Assembly (NCBI GenBank): GCA_964560495.1
Contig: CAZLMM010000016.1
Coordinates: 1 to 64,000 of the forward strand
From: UBA5069 sp964560495
Lineage (GTDB): Bacteria; Chloroflexota; Anaerolineae; Caldilineales; Caldilineaceae
Reading direction: 5' to 3'
Length of the DNA: 64,000 nucleotides
Part shown: piece by piece, positions 63,238 through 64,000 of the stretch
How positions within the stretch are numbered: position 1 is the first letter of the stretch
Layout of the letters: each line of letters starts with the position of its first letter
Notes under the pieces: generated by a model
The model's input: only the letters and a program-made list of their open reading frames with translations
The model's database searches: none
Told to the model about the DNA's origin: nothing
Translations under genes and position numbers: made by a program

Positions 63238-64000
63238 ATGTCTGCCCATTCACTGCGCCAAAAACGTCGCTTGTTCGCCTTCGCGGCGCTCCTTCTGACG
63301 CTGGCGGGCGGCGTCGTTTTGTGGCGATCTTCCGCGCTGCCTGCCGGTGAGCTCCCTGTCGCCGAGAGTGTGGATCGGCTGGAATCGGGTCTCATCGCGT
63401 CCATGAACAGCCCGGTATTCACCTACTCTCCTGGCTGGCAAGTGACCTCCGCTGGCGCCGATCCGCCTGAACCCGCTGACCCATTTGCCGAGCCATCCGG
63501 CTCTGTCACGTTCGTCTATCATGGAGACGAGCTTGCCCTGAAAATAGCGGTGGGCGACTATTGGGGCTATTTCTATGTGACCGTTGATGGCGAGCCGGCC
63601 AATCTGTTACCTGTCACTTCTGGCAATGCATCGGGCACAGGCGCGCCGGCAGGGTACAAATCGCTCTACGCACCCGAGGCAGAGACGGCTGACGGCCCTG
63701 GTGAACGCTGGTTGCGCGTCCACGCCGCAACCGAACCATCTCAAGACCATGACGTGCGCATCGAGATGTGGCGCAGTTGGGATGCCATGCCCTTGCGCGC
63801 CGTGGCCGTCGATGTCCTGACAGCGCCGCCCCCCCGTTGGCCAGGCGCCGCGCTGCTGATTGCAGCGATGTGGTGCGCGCTCTGCGCCTTGTTCGGCTTC
63901 GCTCATTCCGAGCTGCGTTTCCTGCATCAGCCTCGCCCCCGACGCCGGCGGTTGGCGATTCGTCTGCTCTATTTCTGGTCCGAGAGAACAGGGTTATGGG
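63238..64000 (+). CDS. Membrane protein, 5' part only (runs off the window)
   Basis: An uninterrupted frame from ATG 63238 to the window end, 254 visible residues. A basic start and hydrophobic segment (LFAFAALLLTLAGGVVLW, about 12-29) anchor it. A beta-rich extracytoplasmic region follows (VTFVYHGDELALKIAVGDYWGYFYVTVDGE). A second hydrophobic helix lies near 202-222 (AALLIAAMWCALCALFGFAH), then a basic stretch (RPRRRRLAIRLLYFW). More helices probably follow. No family is recognised; large envelope or glycosyltransferase-like proteins can start this way, but this is not evidence. Confidence 0.55.
   Translation, partial: MSAHSLRQKRRLFAFAALLLTLAGGVVLWRSSALPAGELPVAESVDRLESGLIASMNSPVFTYSPGWQVTSAGADPPEPADPFAEPSGSVTFVYHGDELALKIAVGDYWGYFYVTVDGEPANLLPVTSGNASGTGAPAGYKSLYAPEAETADGPGERWLRVHAATEPSQDHDVRIEMWRSWDAMPLRAVAVDVLTAPPPRWPGAALLIAAMWCALCALFGFAHSELRFLHQPRPRRRRLAIRLLYFWSERTGLW

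Overview
The window looks like a chromosomal segment of a GC-rich bacterium of the phylum Chloroflexota, probably an Anaerolineae or Caldilineae lineage. This is inferred from gene content and protein style: PBP1A with Ig-like tails, a tandem cupredoxin and a lamin-tail protein with short [YF]LPI C-termini, an AfsR/SARP-type regulator, CHAT and Uma2 fragments, and a VTC-DUF4956 pair. No rRNA, tRNA, CRISPR array, insertion sequence, integrase or phage gene was recognised. Coding density is high, and most long antisense reading frames are GC-driven shadows.

Layout. 0.3-5.8 kb (minus): PBP1A, SurE, a PH-like membrane protein and a GT2 glycosyltransferase form one run. 6.0-8.3 kb (minus): GDPD, MenG/UbiE and a second methyltransferase. 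8.5-15.2 kb (plus): a two-domain acyltransferase-like protein, a luciferase-like oxidoreductase, a pentapeptide-repeat protein, the tightly packed VTC / DUF4956 / lamin-tail operon, and a PNPOx-fold protein. 15.2-19.9 kb (minus): GT2, polyprenyl diphosphate synthase, TatD and a phosphohexomutase. 20.0-24.0 kb (plus): a tandem cupredoxin, then exosortase, EpsI, a lipoprotein and an HEXXH membrane protein. 24.1-37.1 kb (minus): TrpB2, glutamate synthase GltB-GltD with a SARP-NB-ARC-TPR regulator directly behind it, and a GH32 hydrolase. 37.4-43.1 kb (plus): a surface polysaccharide run of CapD-type dehydratase, O-antigen ligase-like protein, FkbM methyltransferase and a second phosphohexomutase, closed by a strong bidirectional terminator. 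43.2-50.2 kb (minus): Uma2, GlgB, a TPR protein, a histone-deacetylase-like enzyme and a large orphan protein. 50.3-51.4 kb is a small graveyard with a frameshifted VTC gene and a CHAT N-terminal remnant. 51.4-55.1 kb (minus): dnaK-grpE-dnaJ, divergent from a NYN/OST-HTH protein. 57.7-61.9 kb (plus): PH-like protein, GH99-like/SH3 protein, Hpt and LysM-M23 peptidase. 62-63.1 kb (minus): ribosomal protein L25/CTC behind a bactofilin-like membrane protein. A membrane protein runs off the right edge.

How the genes work together. Much of the window serves the envelope: peptidoglycan synthesis (PBP1A) and remodelling (LysM-M23), polyprenyl carrier synthesis, glycosyltransferases, polysaccharide modification and polymerisation, exosortase/EpsI and secreted copper proteins. 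A second theme is carbon and nitrogen storage and use: GltBD, GlgB, two hexose-phosphate mutases, GH32 and a polyphosphate-polymerase-like VTC protein. The most interesting loci are the exosortase/EpsI/lipoprotein/HEXXH operon without a visible PEP-CTERM substrate, the VTC-DUF4956-LTD operon lacking CotH, the NYN-OST-HTH protein sharing its control region with dnaK, and the bactofilin-like protein coupled to L25. None is proven to be a new system from sequence alone.
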